64,000 nucleotides of DNA from Kiritimatiellota bacterium. GTDB taxonomy: Bacteria > Verrucomicrobiota > Kiritimatiellia > JAAZAB01. The notes under the pieces are model-generated. The model had not been told where the DNA came from and ran no database searches. It saw only the letters and a program-made list of their open reading frames with translations. The stretch lies in NCBI GenBank assembly GCA_026398415.1, contig JAPLSY010000080.1, forward strand, positions 4,465 to 68,464, written 5' to 3'. Both the position numbers and the translations under genes were made by a program. Below, piece after piece: positions 16,744 through 25,380 of this stretch (position 1 is the first letter of the stretch; every line of letters starts with the position of its first letter).

Positions 16744-17653
16744 CGAAATGCCTCCGATAGAGTTTGAACGCCTCCACCGACTGCGCCGGTAGATATTTGA
16801 ACATTGCGTTCGGATTGCCTGCAAGCTCGGTCACAAGTTGCAGATTGTTCTCATAGCCCATGTATTCCTTCTTCATATCCACGACAAGGTCGTGCACGTT
16901 GCGCTGTTGATAAACGCTCGCTTTGTTGTACACCACCTGCGCGCCGAGCGCCTCGACGTAGTAGGCGGCCCAGATGTCGTCCATGCGGCCGACGTGTGGG
17001 AAGACAAAATAATCCTTGAGCAGCTTGCCGCTGATAAACGTGTTCTGTGAGTTGAACGGCGAGAGCTTGTTGGCGGCCAAGGGGAAATACTTCTCGGCGA
17101 ACTTGCATTCCGGCGCATAAATCATGCGGCAAACGGCATCGATATCGGGATCGCCATCCCAGAAATCCGCCTGCACCTGCGGCGTAATGATCTTGCGCGA
17201 CTTGCGGGAGTAATCGCGCCTGGGCATGAGTTGCAAAGGATAGCCGCGGTGCCATAAGTTCGGATGATTGGTCGCGCCGACCGGATCGAACGCAGGCAGA
17301 TCAGTTTCGTAAAAATTCACCTCGGCCGGCCGGCCAATCATCAGGTTTTCGCCCCAACCGGCACGCGGAATGTTGTCGTCATCCACCAGTGCAACGATGT
17401 CGGCTTTCATTTGCGCGGCCCAAAGCAACCCGAAGTTGCGGCGCTGAATACAGCGCCAGCCAATGGCGTCAGAAAGCGCTTTGTCGAACTTTTCCTGCTC
17501 CTCCGACGAGACGTAGATGCCGCGTTTGAGCTTGTAGTCCTTCGGTGTTTTCAGATCGCCGATGACCACGAGTTCCCAATCTAGATTCGCCTCGAAACGA
17601 AGAATTGCCTCGGTCGGCGGATTGATGGTGGTGGTGACAATGACTTTTTTCAT
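16736..17653 (-). CDS. STELLO/RGP-like glycosyltransferase
   Basis: The 305-residue protein opens with VIVTTTINPPTEAI and has LVVIGDLKTP and an ALVDDDNIP metal-binding acidic motif, the pattern of the STELLO / reversibly glycosylated polypeptide group of GT-A transferases. It sits between a GT2 gene (4-bp ATGA overlap) and an epimerase gene (8-bp overlap), so it is a tightly coupled member of the glycan operon. Donor and acceptor are unknown. Confidence 0.7.
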   Translation of the reverse strand: MKKVIVTTTINPPTEAILRFEANLDWELVVIGDLKTPKDYKLKRGIYVSSEEQEKFDKALSDAIGWRCIQRRNFGLLWAAQMKADIVALVDDDNIPRAGWGENLMIGRPAEVNFYETDLPAFDPVGATNHPNLWHRGYPLQLMPRRDYSRKSRKIITPQVQADFWDGDPDIDAVCRMIYAPECKFAEKYFPLAANKLSPFNSQNTFISGKLLKDYFVFPHVGRMDDIWAAYYVEALGAQVVYNKASVYQQRNVHDLVVDMKKEYMGYENNLQLVTELAGNPNAMFKYLPAQSVEAFKLYRRHFDG

Positions 17654-18429
17654 GGTTTGCGCTCCTGGGTGCCAGCCGGGTCGGTGGCTTTCAAAATCCG
17701 GTCGCGGGAATAAAAAAGCGTTTTTAACCCGATGCGGAAGTATTCGAAGTTACACATGAACGGATTGTTGGAAACGCCATCCTTCCGCGCCTTCCACCTC
17801 ACGGGGACTTCGCTTACCTTTACGCCGAGCTTGAGCGGCTTGATCAACGTCTCAAACAGAAACGAATGCCGCACTTCCTCCCAACGGATGGACTTGACCA
17901 GTTGCGTCGGGATCAGCCGGAAGCCATAGGTCATGTCGGAAAGCCGCGTCCAATACATCAGCGAAAACGATTTCTGAAAGATGAAATTCAGGAAATACTT
18001 GAACTTACTATAGCCCTCAAAACCGCCTCCCTTGATCCAACGCGAGCCGGTGATGATCCAATCCGGGTGTTGCCGGCCCTGGGTAATAAATTCCTTTACA
18101 CGGTCCGGCGGTGTCTCCAGATCGCTGGCCATCATCAGGAAATGGCTGCCGGTTGCCAGGGCGAACGCGTCTTGCGTCGCGCCACCGAGAAATGGTCGCT
18201 GCTGCTCAATGACCTTTACCTTTTCCGGATAACGCGCCCGAAGCGTTGCCGCCGTCTCGCGGCTGGCCGGTGTGGTCTTCTTGCAGACAACCACGAGGAA
18301 CTCGTGGATCGTATCGCCACAATCCGCCAAGATCACCTCAACCGTCTTGGTCAGAGAGTCAGTCTCATCCATCACCGGCAGGAAAACTGATACCGACTCA
18401 AGGCGATCAGTGGAGAATTCAAATGCCAT
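17650..18429 (-). CDS. Family 2 glycosyltransferase
   Basis: About 259 residues with a GT-A fold: VSVFLPVMDETDSL at the N terminus, DLETPP as the acidic donor-metal motif, and a C-terminal membrane-proximal region with VSEVPVRWKAR, as in polyprenyl-phosphate sugar transferases. I start at 18429 (MAFEF) because GAGGT lies at proper spacing upstream; the frame extends 15 codons further without a ribosome site. It overlaps the next gene by 4 bp. Confidence 0.85.
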   Translation of the reverse strand: MAFEFSTDRLESVSVFLPVMDETDSLTKTVEVILADCGDTIHEFLVVVCKKTTPASRETAATLRARYPEKVKVIEQQRPFLGGATQDAFALATGSHFLMMASDLETPPDRVKEFITQGRQHPDWIITGSRWIKGGGFEGYSKFKYFLNFIFQKSFSLMYWTRLSDMTYGFRLIPTQLVKSIRWEEVRHSFLFETLIKPLKLGVKVSEVPVRWKARKDGVSNNPFMCNFEYFRIGLKTLFYSRDRILKATDPAGTQERKP

Positions 18430-18555
18430 CTGGTTACCTCTGAGCGTTGATGCTTCTATCATAAAATGGGGCAACAGTTTTTATCTACTATGCAGGTATC
18501 AGGGGGGGTATGTCAATGAATCGTTCGTAGCGCAAAAATTTTTCCCTGCCCGACA

Positions 18556-18585
18556 ATAATGTTTCTTGATGACAATTGTTGTCAA
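18556..18585 (-). promoter_or_regulatory. Predicted promoter with overlapping palindromic operator
   Basis: On the minus strand TTGACA (18580-18585), an 18-bp spacer and CATTAT (18556-18561) lie upstream of the GT2 gene. A palindrome TGACAATTGTTGTCA (18570-18584) overlaps the -35 box and spacer, a common place for a repressor site. This would give the GT2-STELLO-epimerase-PA14 genes their own regulated promoter. Confidence 0.4.
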
Positions 18586-18605
18586 TTATTTATTGGCATG
18601 AACGA

Positions 18606-20060
18606 TTAAGGACATCTGGCTGACAACGATTTGTTCGGTACAGCGTCATGATCGAGCTGCCGTTTCGCCAGCCAGGCCGGGGTGGTGGTGATGTATCTGA
18701 TTTTATTATCCAATTCCTGCGCAACACGCATCAACCCCGGTTGTTGGTCCGGGTCTTTCAGCAAAGCTCCTTCCTGTTCGCAGTAATCGAAATGAATGCC
18801 ATCCGGGCGAAAGAAGGCATCACAGTCAGGCCCCGCCATGATTTTGGCCAAATCCAACAACTCGGCGTGGCAGTCGCCGGCTACCGTCCGGGTAATTTCG
18901 AGATATTGGTCATGGAGTTGTTCGGCTTCTTTCACTGAACGCGCATGATTGCGTTTTACGAGCGCTTCACTCAGATGCCGTCGCGGCGCTGTGATAAGAA
19001 CCGGGATGGCATTTACGGAGCGAATCTCGCGAATAAAAGCGGTCAGGATGACGCGATAATCCTCGGGGGGTACTCGCAATTCCCAATGCTTACCGGTTTC
19101 GGCGTCCGGGGGAATCATGCGATGCACAAAATAAAAACCACTATTTTTTTCCACGCGCGCAAAATGCTCCATGGGATTGAGCGCCCAGACGATTAATTGG
19201 AAGAACCGTTTGTTGCGCAATGCATTAACAATACGGCCGGCCAGCGGCTTCATCTCCATGGCCATCAATTGCCGGTCGTCATCACGATTAAGCCAATGAT
19301 CGTTCCAGCCAAAATACAGCGTGACAATATCCGGCTGCAAAGATTCCTTGTTCATTTCAAACATCCGCAAACCTTGTAACGAGGAATAACCATAGACCGC
19401 CATATTAAATGCTTCCCATCGATTGCTTGTCGGCGGGTTGCCGGCCAAAAGGCGGTGAAGGTATTCCGAATAACATGGGCGTCCCTGAGCTGTGACCGAA
19501 TCGCCCAAGCAAATCACGCGCATGGTTTCCGGCTGTTTCTTGGGGTTAATCTCCCTCTCGCGAAAGCCCATTTGATTGATTTTTCGTCCGTTAAACATGC
19601 TGCCGGGCTCGAATTTCCACAGCAACCGGGAATCGTCCTTCACCGAGCTGATATGGACATCGCCATCAAGGGTCTGACCTTCAAATACCACTTTGGGGAA
19701 TTTTACCTCAAAGCCAATGAATGTCAGGACCACTTCCAATCCGCCAAAAAAAAGAAACATTAAGAGTAAAGAAAACACAACGTGACGGAACCACGGCTTT
19801 TCCCATAACGCGCAGCAGGTGAGCCGGCGGTGCACGCCCTGATCTTTGACCAGATACCGCACCAGCAGTACCAGCAAGGGAAACAGGCAATACCACATGT
19901 GCCATATCAACTTGAACGACTTGGAACCGAGATGCAGGCTCAACGGAGTGCCAAGCCAGATGACAGGCAGGGCTAACAACACCACCAAAAATAAGATATC
20001 CAACAGGAACAATTTCCCGGCAAATAACCAATTTTGATTTATATAGCGCATGAGTAACAT
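18606..20060 (-). CDS. Membrane-anchored SGNH/GDSL-family hydrolase
   Basis: The 484-residue protein has about three N-terminal transmembrane segments (up to residue 120) and then an SGNH domain: CLGDSVTAQG (about 184) carries the nucleophile Ser, FGWNDHW is a block-III-like Asn motif, and FRPDGIHFDY carries the Asp-x2-His pair. Such proteins remove or add acyl groups on glycans or lipids. It starts 4 bp after the SxtK-like gene and is in the same operon. The start could also be 20051. Confidence 0.8.
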   Translation of the reverse strand: MLLMRYINQNWLFAGKLFLLDILFLVVLLALPVIWLGTPLSLHLGSKSFKLIWHMWYCLFPLLVLLVRYLVKDQGVHRRLTCCALWEKPWFRHVVFSLLLMFLFFGGLEVVLTFIGFEVKFPKVVFEGQTLDGDVHISSVKDDSRLLWKFEPGSMFNGRKINQMGFREREINPKKQPETMRVICLGDSVTAQGRPCYSEYLHRLLAGNPPTSNRWEAFNMAVYGYSSLQGLRMFEMNKESLQPDIVTLYFGWNDHWLNRDDDRQLMAMEMKPLAGRIVNALRNKRFFQLIVWALNPMEHFARVEKNSGFYFVHRMIPPDAETGKHWELRVPPEDYRVILTAFIREIRSVNAIPVLITAPRRHLSEALVKRNHARSVKEAEQLHDQYLEITRTVAGDCHAELLDLAKIMAGPDCDAFFRPDGIHFDYCEQEGALLKDPDQQPGLMRVAQELDNKIRYITTTPAWLAKRQLDHDAVPNKSLSARCP

Positions 20061-20063
20061 TGC

Positions 20064-20228
20064 TCAAAACAAAGTGTAGATGAACGGGGCAGTTGTTTGG
20101 CCCAGTACAATAATCAACGCCAATACCAGCATGATCAGGATGATCGGGACAATCCACCAGGCTTTGTTATACCAAGCAAATCCTCCGATTTCCTTCAGTA
20201 AATACCACAGATGTCTTAAAAAAATCAT
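20064..20228 (-). CDS. SxtK-like/DUF5989 small membrane protein, copy 2
   Basis: A 54-residue single-helix protein: an amphipathic N terminus (MIFLRHLWYLLKE), FAW and WWIVP motifs, one hydrophobic helix, and the C-terminal motif GQTTAPFIYTLF. It is identical at about 37 of 54 positions to the protein at 36496-36660, which follows a carbamoyltransferase gene. The same 54-residue length and genetic company recall SxtK of the saxitoxin cluster. Here no carbamoyltransferase is adjacent; an SGNH hydrolase follows directly. Confidence 0.75.
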   Translation of the reverse strand: MIFLRHLWYLLKEIGGFAWYNKAWWIVPIILIMLVLALIIVLGQTTAPFIYTLF

Positions 20229-20359
20229 GGCGCCAATTCTTTTCGGTAATCACGTAAATCTTCCTGCATTTCTTTCAGTCCTGAACAGAAGATATGGCGC
20301 TTAATGCAATCCGAGCGAAGGGGAATGAATCCGGTCTTCAATAATCCGCCGCATGCGGG

Positions 20360-20851
20360 TTAATCCGTATTAATGATCAGAATTTCCGCCTTAGACATGC
20401 GCTTGGTACGGCGCTGATGCCCAATCAGGTTCATCAATTCAAGAATGATAGTATGTTCCCGCTCGTCGTTCTGTATCTTGAGGTCATTGAGCATGTCGTG
20501 CAGAGCAACTTCCAACGATTCCACAGCGGTCCCCGATGGAATCGTTAACAGGTAGCGGGCCGGGGCAATTTCAATCAATTTCAGAAAGGGGATACGTTTC
20601 AATGCCTGACTGGGACCGACGACGATCAAGGATTTGCCCGGCGCCATTTCCACCAGTTCGACGGGACGAGATCGGTGCCGAGCGCTTCCGGCCATAGCAT
20701 CGGTGATCTTTACAATAGCCCGCGCACGGTCCTCGTCAATCGCGGCCAGTTGAGAAAGAGTGCGCTCGGGCAATGTCATGGTAACGGGCCGCCGCAGCTC
20801 GCTAAATTTCGGCGGTCGCCCGCCAGCGGTTCTTTTCTGTTTGTGCTTCAT
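20360..20851 (-). CDS. Ribbon-helix-helix-like DNA-binding protein, copy 2
   Basis: The 163-residue paralogue of the protein at 13106-13597, equal in length and alike in every region: RTAGGRPPKFSE, RPVTMTLPERTL, DEDRARAIVKITDA, APGKSLIVVGPS, IPSGTAVESLEVALHDMLND and the final MSKAEILII. The few changes cluster around residues 55-65 and 118-126. It lies just upstream of the first gene of the glycan operon in the same direction and could be cotranscribed with it. A regulatory role is inferred from the N-terminal fold and position only. Confidence 0.65.
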   Translation of the reverse strand: MKHKQKRTAGGRPPKFSELRRPVTMTLPERTLSQLAAIDEDRARAIVKITDAMAGSARHRSRPVELVEMAPGKSLIVVGPSQALKRIPFLKLIEIAPARYLLTIPSGTAVESLEVALHDMLNDLKIQNDEREHTIILELMNLIGHQRRTKRMSKAEILIINTD

Positions 20852-20859
20852 TTCGGATG

Positions 20860-20888
20860 AAACTAATACCCTGTTGGAACTAAGTCAA
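20860..20888 (-). promoter_or_regulatory. Predicted promoter of regulator copy 2
   Basis: TTGACT (20883-20888), a 17-bp spacer and TAGTTT (20860-20865) on the minus strand, with the same distance to the ATG as in copy 1. The shared block CTTGACTTARTTCCAACA may be an operator as well as a promoter. The -10 box is poor. Confidence 0.45.
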
Positions 20889-20890
20889 GA

Positions 20891-21149
20891 AGATAATTAC
20901 AACATTAATACTTATTCATTTATTTTTAAAATCCGCTTGACTAACAAGGATGTATTGGCATAATAACCCCCATTTATTTTAGTAATTACGTAGAAACCAT
21001 GCGCGATGAATCCGAGCGTTCGGCAATGGCAAGGCGCTGTTATCTGCGTCGCACAGTCAATCAACATCGCTGGAACAATACACGTATTGCCATACGGAAG
21101 GGAGGTGTGCCATAACAAATGCGGATGCATGACTTAAAAAAGCGGCGAA
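20891..21149. other. Gene-free, AT-rich spacer
   Basis: Between the regulator and lipoprotein genes I find no convincing open frame or RNA structure. The composition is lower in GC than the flanking genes. Confidence 0.4.
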
Positions 21150-21178
21150 TTGGTTAATTAAAGAGCGAACGTTATTAA
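21150..21178 (+). promoter_or_regulatory. Possible promoter of the lipoprotein gene
   Basis: TTGGTT (21150-21155), 17 bp, TATTAA (21173-21178). It is close to the ribosome site GGGAGGA at 21183-21188, so the leader would be very short. Confidence 0.3.
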
Positions 21179-21194
21179 CTTGGGAGGACATTTA

Positions 21195-21665
21195 ATGAAG
21201 AAAGCAATGAGTCTGGCGTTAGTCAGTCTGTGTGCAGCGGTTGTAGCCCCGCTTTTCCTGACAGGGTGCGGCGGTGACGGTGACAGTGGAACCACGCCGG
21301 CGACGAACTTGAATGCGACTGGGTTCTGGGAAAATCCACTAAACGACGCAACGGCCGCCGGCAACGTTTCCCAGAATGGCGGAAACGTTACGGGGTACTT
21401 GTTGCTTCCTCCCATGGGAATGGGGAACCTCATCGGCACTGTGGACGGTTACCATATGAGCTTCACCATGGCTTGGGATAGCGGAACTTCCGAATCCGGC
21501 AGTGGTGATTTTGCTTTCGTGGATACCGGCGTGGATAAGCTGATCCTTACCGGCAACCTGCCATCCGTCGGCAATTTTGTGATCTCATGGCGTGGTCCCT
21601 CTTTTGAGGAACATAACCCCGCCGGGGTAACGTTGACATATACTCCTCCGGCACCTACTTGGTAG
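21195..21665 (+). CDS. Small putative lipoprotein
   Basis: A 156-residue protein with a lipoprotein signal: basic start MKKAMS, a hydrophobic core, and lipobox LTGC at about residues 25-28. After the Cys come Gly/Asp/Ser residues and a beta-rich region with repeated Gly-Thr patterns. It resembles small beta-sandwich lipoproteins of unknown function. The ATG at 21195 has a near-perfect GGGAGGA ribosome site, and a strong terminator follows, so it is a single-gene unit. Confidence 0.75.
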   Translation: MKKAMSLALVSLCAAVVAPLFLTGCGGDGDSGTTPATNLNATGFWENPLNDATAAGNVSQNGGNVTGYLLLPPMGMGNLIGTVDGYHMSFTMAWDSGTSESGSGDFAFVDTGVDKLILTGNLPSVGNFVISWRGPSFEEHNPAGVTLTYTPPAPTW

Positions 21666-21696
21666 ATCAGGATTTGGCGCTGAGTCAGTTATTATA

Positions 21697-21736
21697 AAAA
21701 CCAATTGGCGGCTCGAAAAGGCCGCCAATTGGTTTT
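21697..21736 (+). terminator. Strong rho-independent terminator
   Basis: A perfect 16-bp stem AAAACCAATTGGCGGC / GCCGCCAATTGGTTTT with an 8-nt loop, ending in a T-run, 31 bp after the lipoprotein stop. The A-run on the other side would let it work in both directions. Confidence 0.9.
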
Positions 21737-21908
21737 AACCTTCTATTATCGGTATTTTCAGTAAGGGAAACTACGACGGGCGTGATATTCTGCCCATGAA
21801 ACCCAATATCGTCACAATCTATTATGGCGGTAACGATTACTGAGGGTCAACTTGTTGAAAATTATGGTTGATAAATAGGTCGGAGTATGTAACGCTATTT
21901 CAGTAATT

Positions 21909-21936
21909 TTGACGTATAAACCGAGTTCGTTATATA
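21909..21936 (+). promoter_or_regulatory. Predicted promoter of the second glycan cluster
   Basis: TTGACG (21909-21914), 16 bp, TATATA (21931-21936). The expected start point is only 1-3 bases before the ATG at 21945, suggesting a leaderless transcript. Confidence 0.5.
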
Positions 21937-21944
21937 CAGGCTTT

Positions 21945-23036
21945 ATGCTCCAAGCTAAGACCATTGCCGTCATCGTTCCCTGCTTCAACGAGCAGGACCA
22001 GATCGTCAAGGTGCTGAGCACCATGCCGGACTTCGTCGACCTGATCGTCGTGATCAACGATAAGTCCACGGATGCCACGGCCGAGCGGGTTCGTGAGTTC
22101 ATCCGCTTGGACACCCGGCCGGCCGCGCGCATCGAGAAACGCGCGCGGACTTACGGCGCCGGATTATATGACCATGCCAACAACCTTGCGATCGAGTGCG
22201 AGAAGGCGGCAGAGAGTTTTTTCATTCCCGTCGAGATGACGCGCGCCGATAACAGCCGCGTTGTGCTCCTTTCCCACACCCGCAACGGCGGCAAGGGCGC
22301 CGGCGTGGCCAGCGGTTTCAAATTTACCCGGGACCATGACATTGATTGCACGGCCATTATGGACGGCGACGGACAGATGAATCCCGCCGAATTGGAAAGC
22401 ATCTGTTTGCCGATCGTGACGGGCAAGGCCGACTACGTCAAGGGCAACCGCTTCAAGCATCGCATGGCCAGCCGGGCCATTCCCAAGATCCGGTTTTACG
22501 GCAACGCCACCCTGTCCATTTTGACCAAGGTCGCCACCGGCTACTGGCGAGTGGCCGACACGCAGACCGGTTACGCGGCCATTAGCCTGGAGTGCTTGGA
22601 CAACATCGAAATCCACAGGCTCTACGGCTCGTATGGCGTGTACAACGACCTGCTCCAGAAGCTGAACATCGCCAATTTCACGATCACCGAGGTCCCCATC
22701 ACGCCGGTATACAATATCGGCGAGAAATCCAAGATGAAAATCATGAAGGTGATTCCACGCATCTCGCGTCTGCTCGTGTGTCTATTCTTCGAACGTTTGT
22801 TCAAAAAATACCTTTACACGAGTTTTCACCCGCTCTTCCTGCTCTATATGATGTCGTTCGTCACGTTCCTGGTCTCCCTTCCGTTCGTCATTCGATTTTT
22901 GTACGCTTATTTCGCTCTGGACCAGATCTGGTTCGCCCATATGATTGTGTTCATCAACCTGCTGCTTTTCTCCTTCCAGTCGCTCATCTTCGCCATGTGG
23001 TTCGATATCAACGATAATGACCGGCTGTACGTGTAG
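21945..23036 (+). CDS. Family 2 glycosyltransferase, polyprenyl-phosphate type
   Basis: About 363 residues. The N terminus IAVIVPCFNEQDQ and the motif DGDGQMNP are typical of DPM1/ArnC-like enzymes that load a sugar onto a lipid carrier at the inner membrane. Near the C terminus two transmembrane helices (FLLYMMSFVTFLVS and MIVFINLLLFSF) follow. I chose the internal ATG at 21945 because the frame upstream of it overlaps the predicted promoter. First gene of a five-gene plus-strand cluster. Confidence 0.85.
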   Translation: MLQAKTIAVIVPCFNEQDQIVKVLSTMPDFVDLIVVINDKSTDATAERVREFIRLDTRPAARIEKRARTYGAGLYDHANNLAIECEKAAESFFIPVEMTRADNSRVVLLSHTRNGGKGAGVASGFKFTRDHDIDCTAIMDGDGQMNPAELESICLPIVTGKADYVKGNRFKHRMASRAIPKIRFYGNATLSILTKVATGYWRVADTQTGYAAISLECLDNIEIHRLYGSYGVYNDLLQKLNIANFTITEVPITPVYNIGEKSKMKIMKVIPRISRLLVCLFFERLFKKYLYTSFHPLFLLYMMSFVTFLVSLPFVIRFLYAYFALDQIWFAHMIVFINLLLFSFQSLIFAMWFDINDNDRLYV

Positions 23037-23042
23037 ACAGCG

Positions 23043-23969
23043 ATGATCACGGATGAACACACCAAGGTTATTGTGAGCGTTGACGTGGAGGACTGGTACC
23101 ACGGGCCGACCATGTCCGCCCAGTGGGATTCGCGGAATTCGCTGGATAAACTGCTCTCCGCCAACCCCGGCATCGAACGGGCCGCCCCTTATATTGACAT
23201 CGTCCTTGAATTGCTGGAACGCCACCATGTCAAGGCGACTTTTTTCTGGGTAGCCGAGTATGCCCGGCGGTTCCCGGCCTTTTTCGAGAAGGTCGTCGCC
23301 GCAGGGCATGAGATTGCTTGCCACGGTCTGACGCATTTCTCCAAACTCGATTATCGGACGAAGCGGGTGCTCTTCAGCCCCGAAGAATTCAAAAAACGCG
23401 CCTTGACCGCCCGGAAAATCCTGGAAGACATGTCCGGCCGGCCGGTTACCGGCTACCGGGCGCCCAACGCCTATGTATCGGGCGTCATGCTCGATGCCCT
23501 CGAAGAAATCGGATTCAAATACGATTCCTCCGTGTCGGTCAGCTCAATCTACAATAAGACCGATTCCAGCCTGGCGGGCGTGACAACCGCACCCTATTAT
23601 CCTGCGACCGGCGATTTGCGCGCAAGCGACCAGCCCCGCGGTTTGGTCGAATTTCCGTGGCCGTACTACTCGATAGCCGGCCTGAAAATCCAGAGCGCCG
23701 GCGGGCCGTATCTGCGTTTTTTCGGCAGCGGGCTGATTATCCGCGGCCTGCGGCAATCCCTGCGCCGGGGCCATGCGGTGTTCTATTTCCACCCCATCGA
23801 TCTTTGTAACGAGGCCATTCCCATGCGCTTTTCTCCGCGCCGGCCGTTCCTGTGGCTGTTCAAGGGCGACCTTGTCAAGCGGCGCGTCGAACGGGTGTTG
23901 AGCGCGTTCCAGAATCGGACCGCTTGCTTCGGGCAAATTCTTGGAGCGCAAAAGCAAAGCCTGGAATAG
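23043..23969 (+). CDS. Polysaccharide deacetylase (NodB-homology, exopolysaccharide type)
   Basis: The 308-residue protein has the metal-binding Asp in SVDVEDWYHG, the HGLTH His pair in HEIACHGLTH, and GYRAPNAYV, the order seen in carbohydrate esterase family 4 members encoded in exopolysaccharide/PEP-CTERM clusters. These remove N-acetyl groups from the glycan. No signal peptide is visible, so it may act on lipid-linked sugars in the cytoplasm. It starts 6 bp after the GT2 gene. Confidence 0.9.
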   Translation: MITDEHTKVIVSVDVEDWYHGPTMSAQWDSRNSLDKLLSANPGIERAAPYIDIVLELLERHHVKATFFWVAEYARRFPAFFEKVVAAGHEIACHGLTHFSKLDYRTKRVLFSPEEFKKRALTARKILEDMSGRPVTGYRAPNAYVSGVMLDALEEIGFKYDSSVSVSSIYNKTDSSLAGVTTAPYYPATGDLRASDQPRGLVEFPWPYYSIAGLKIQSAGGPYLRFFGSGLIIRGLRQSLRRGHAVFYFHPIDLCNEAIPMRFSPRRPFLWLFKGDLVKRRVERVLSAFQNRTACFGQILGAQKQSLE

Positions 23970-24005
23970 TCGCCGCAACCCAAATATTATGACCGGGAAT
24001 TGTTA

Positions 24006-25364
24006 ATGAATGTAATCCGCGACCGCTTGATGCGCGCTGTTATTCAATCCGGAATCTGCACCTCGTGCGGGGCCTGCGTAGCTCTGGATCCCACCGGCCT
24101 TGCGCGCATGGAAGATACGCTTTTCGGCCCGCGGCCGGTGTTCCCCGCGGGTGGCGCCGAACTGCCCCAACTGGCATGGGACGCCTGTCCCGGTAAAGGC
24201 ATACATTACGCCAACCTTTATCTGGAGCACTACGGGCGCCTGCCGGAAAACTGGCTGCTGGGCTGTTTTAACCGCGTACGCACTGGCTATTCCGCCGACC
24301 CCGATATCCGCCGCAACGGCGCATCGGGTGGGGTCATCACCCATACGCTCATTTACCTGCTCGAGCGGAAACTTGTTGATGCCGTACTGGTCGTACGCCA
24401 GGGAATTCCGACACCGGAAAAAGCCCGCGTCACGATCGCCCGGAACCGGGCCGAAGTGCTCGCCGCCGCCCAATCGGTATATATTCCCGTTTCCACACTG
24501 GATATTCTCCCGCAATTGCTTCCGGGCGAACGCTACGCCATGGTATGCCTTCCCGACCAGGCGGCGGCCCTGCGCACGTTGCAATTGGCCGGGCATGCCG
24601 CTGCACGGCAGATCTGCTTTCTGCTCGGGCCATATACCGGCACCGCGCTCTATCCTTCCGCTATCCGCTGTTATCTCCGTTCCAAGGGGGTAGGAGATAA
24701 CGACCCCATTACCGCGCTCAAGTGGCGCGCCGGCGAGTGGCCCGGCTACATGGAAATCCAAACCTCCTCAGGAAAATTGTTCCGCTCAAAAAAATTCTAT
24801 TATAATTTTTTAATCCCATTTTTCATCACCCAGGCCAGCCTCCAAAGCATGGATTTCACAAACGAATTCTGCGACCTTTCCGTCGGCGATGCCTGGTCGC
24901 CGCGCTTCGAGGCGGCGGGCGGCGGCCATTCGGTCATCACCACGCGCACGGACGAAATGGAAGGCATCATCCGGGATATGGAGCACGCCGGCCTGCTGGT
25001 CACAACCGTTGAGGACCCGGTCGAGACCCTGGCCATGCACGGGCACATGCTTGATTTTAAGAAGCGCGGCAGTTATATTCGCAACCGCATCCGGAAAATA
25101 TTCGGCCGGCGGGCGCCGGACTACGGTCTGGCGCCGCGTCCCCTGCCGGTGTCGCGCGTACTGGTGGAACTGTTAATCAGCGGCTTGTTTCTTGTCTGCG
25201 GCTTGCGGCCGTCCCGCTGGGTTGTGGCCCAAATTCCGGAATCCATAATCGGGCCGCTGTTCAATCGTCTGCGCCTGGCTTGGAAGTCCATGAGCAAACC
25301 GACCAAGCGCAAGGGACTTGGAAAGCTCGCAATGATCGTGACTCCGCCGGCCATAAAATATTGA
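24006..25364 (+). CDS. FrhB/FdhB-like (coenzyme F420 hydrogenase beta-type) iron-sulfur protein of a polysaccharide cluster
   Basis: About 452 residues. CTSCGAC with the later DACPGKG gives the cysteines of an N-terminal cluster site, then NGASGGVITHTLIYLLE and a C-terminal half with EFCDLSVGDAW, matching the coenzyme F420 hydrogenase/dehydrogenase beta-subunit family. Members without a hydrogenase are common in exopolysaccharide loci, where their reaction is unknown. An upstream GGGAATTGTT at the start resembles that of the next gene. Confidence 0.75.
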   Translation: MNVIRDRLMRAVIQSGICTSCGACVALDPTGLARMEDTLFGPRPVFPAGGAELPQLAWDACPGKGIHYANLYLEHYGRLPENWLLGCFNRVRTGYSADPDIRRNGASGGVITHTLIYLLERKLVDAVLVVRQGIPTPEKARVTIARNRAEVLAAAQSVYIPVSTLDILPQLLPGERYAMVCLPDQAAALRTLQLAGHAAARQICFLLGPYTGTALYPSAIRCYLRSKGVGDNDPITALKWRAGEWPGYMEIQTSSGKLFRSKKFYYNFLIPFFITQASLQSMDFTNEFCDLSVGDAWSPRFEAAGGGHSVITTRTDEMEGIIRDMEHAGLLVTTVEDPVETLAMHGHMLDFKKRGSYIRNRIRKIFGRRAPDYGLAPRPLPVSRVLVELLISGLFLVCGLRPSRWVVAQIPESIIGPLFNRLRLAWKSMSKPTKRKGLGKLAMIVTPPAIKY

Positions 25365-25380
25365 TATGGGAATTGTTGCC

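Noticed and set aside
20229..20359. A possible 38-codon frame (TTG start) between the regulator copy 2 and the SxtK-like gene
   Set aside because: It could be read as far as the SxtK-like start, but it has no ribosome site and no similarity I recognise, so it is not called.
13106..20851. The paired regulators as ends of a mobile composite element
   Set aside because: They are in direct orientation and I see no transposase, terminal inverted repeats or target-site duplication; kept only as a bracketing observation.
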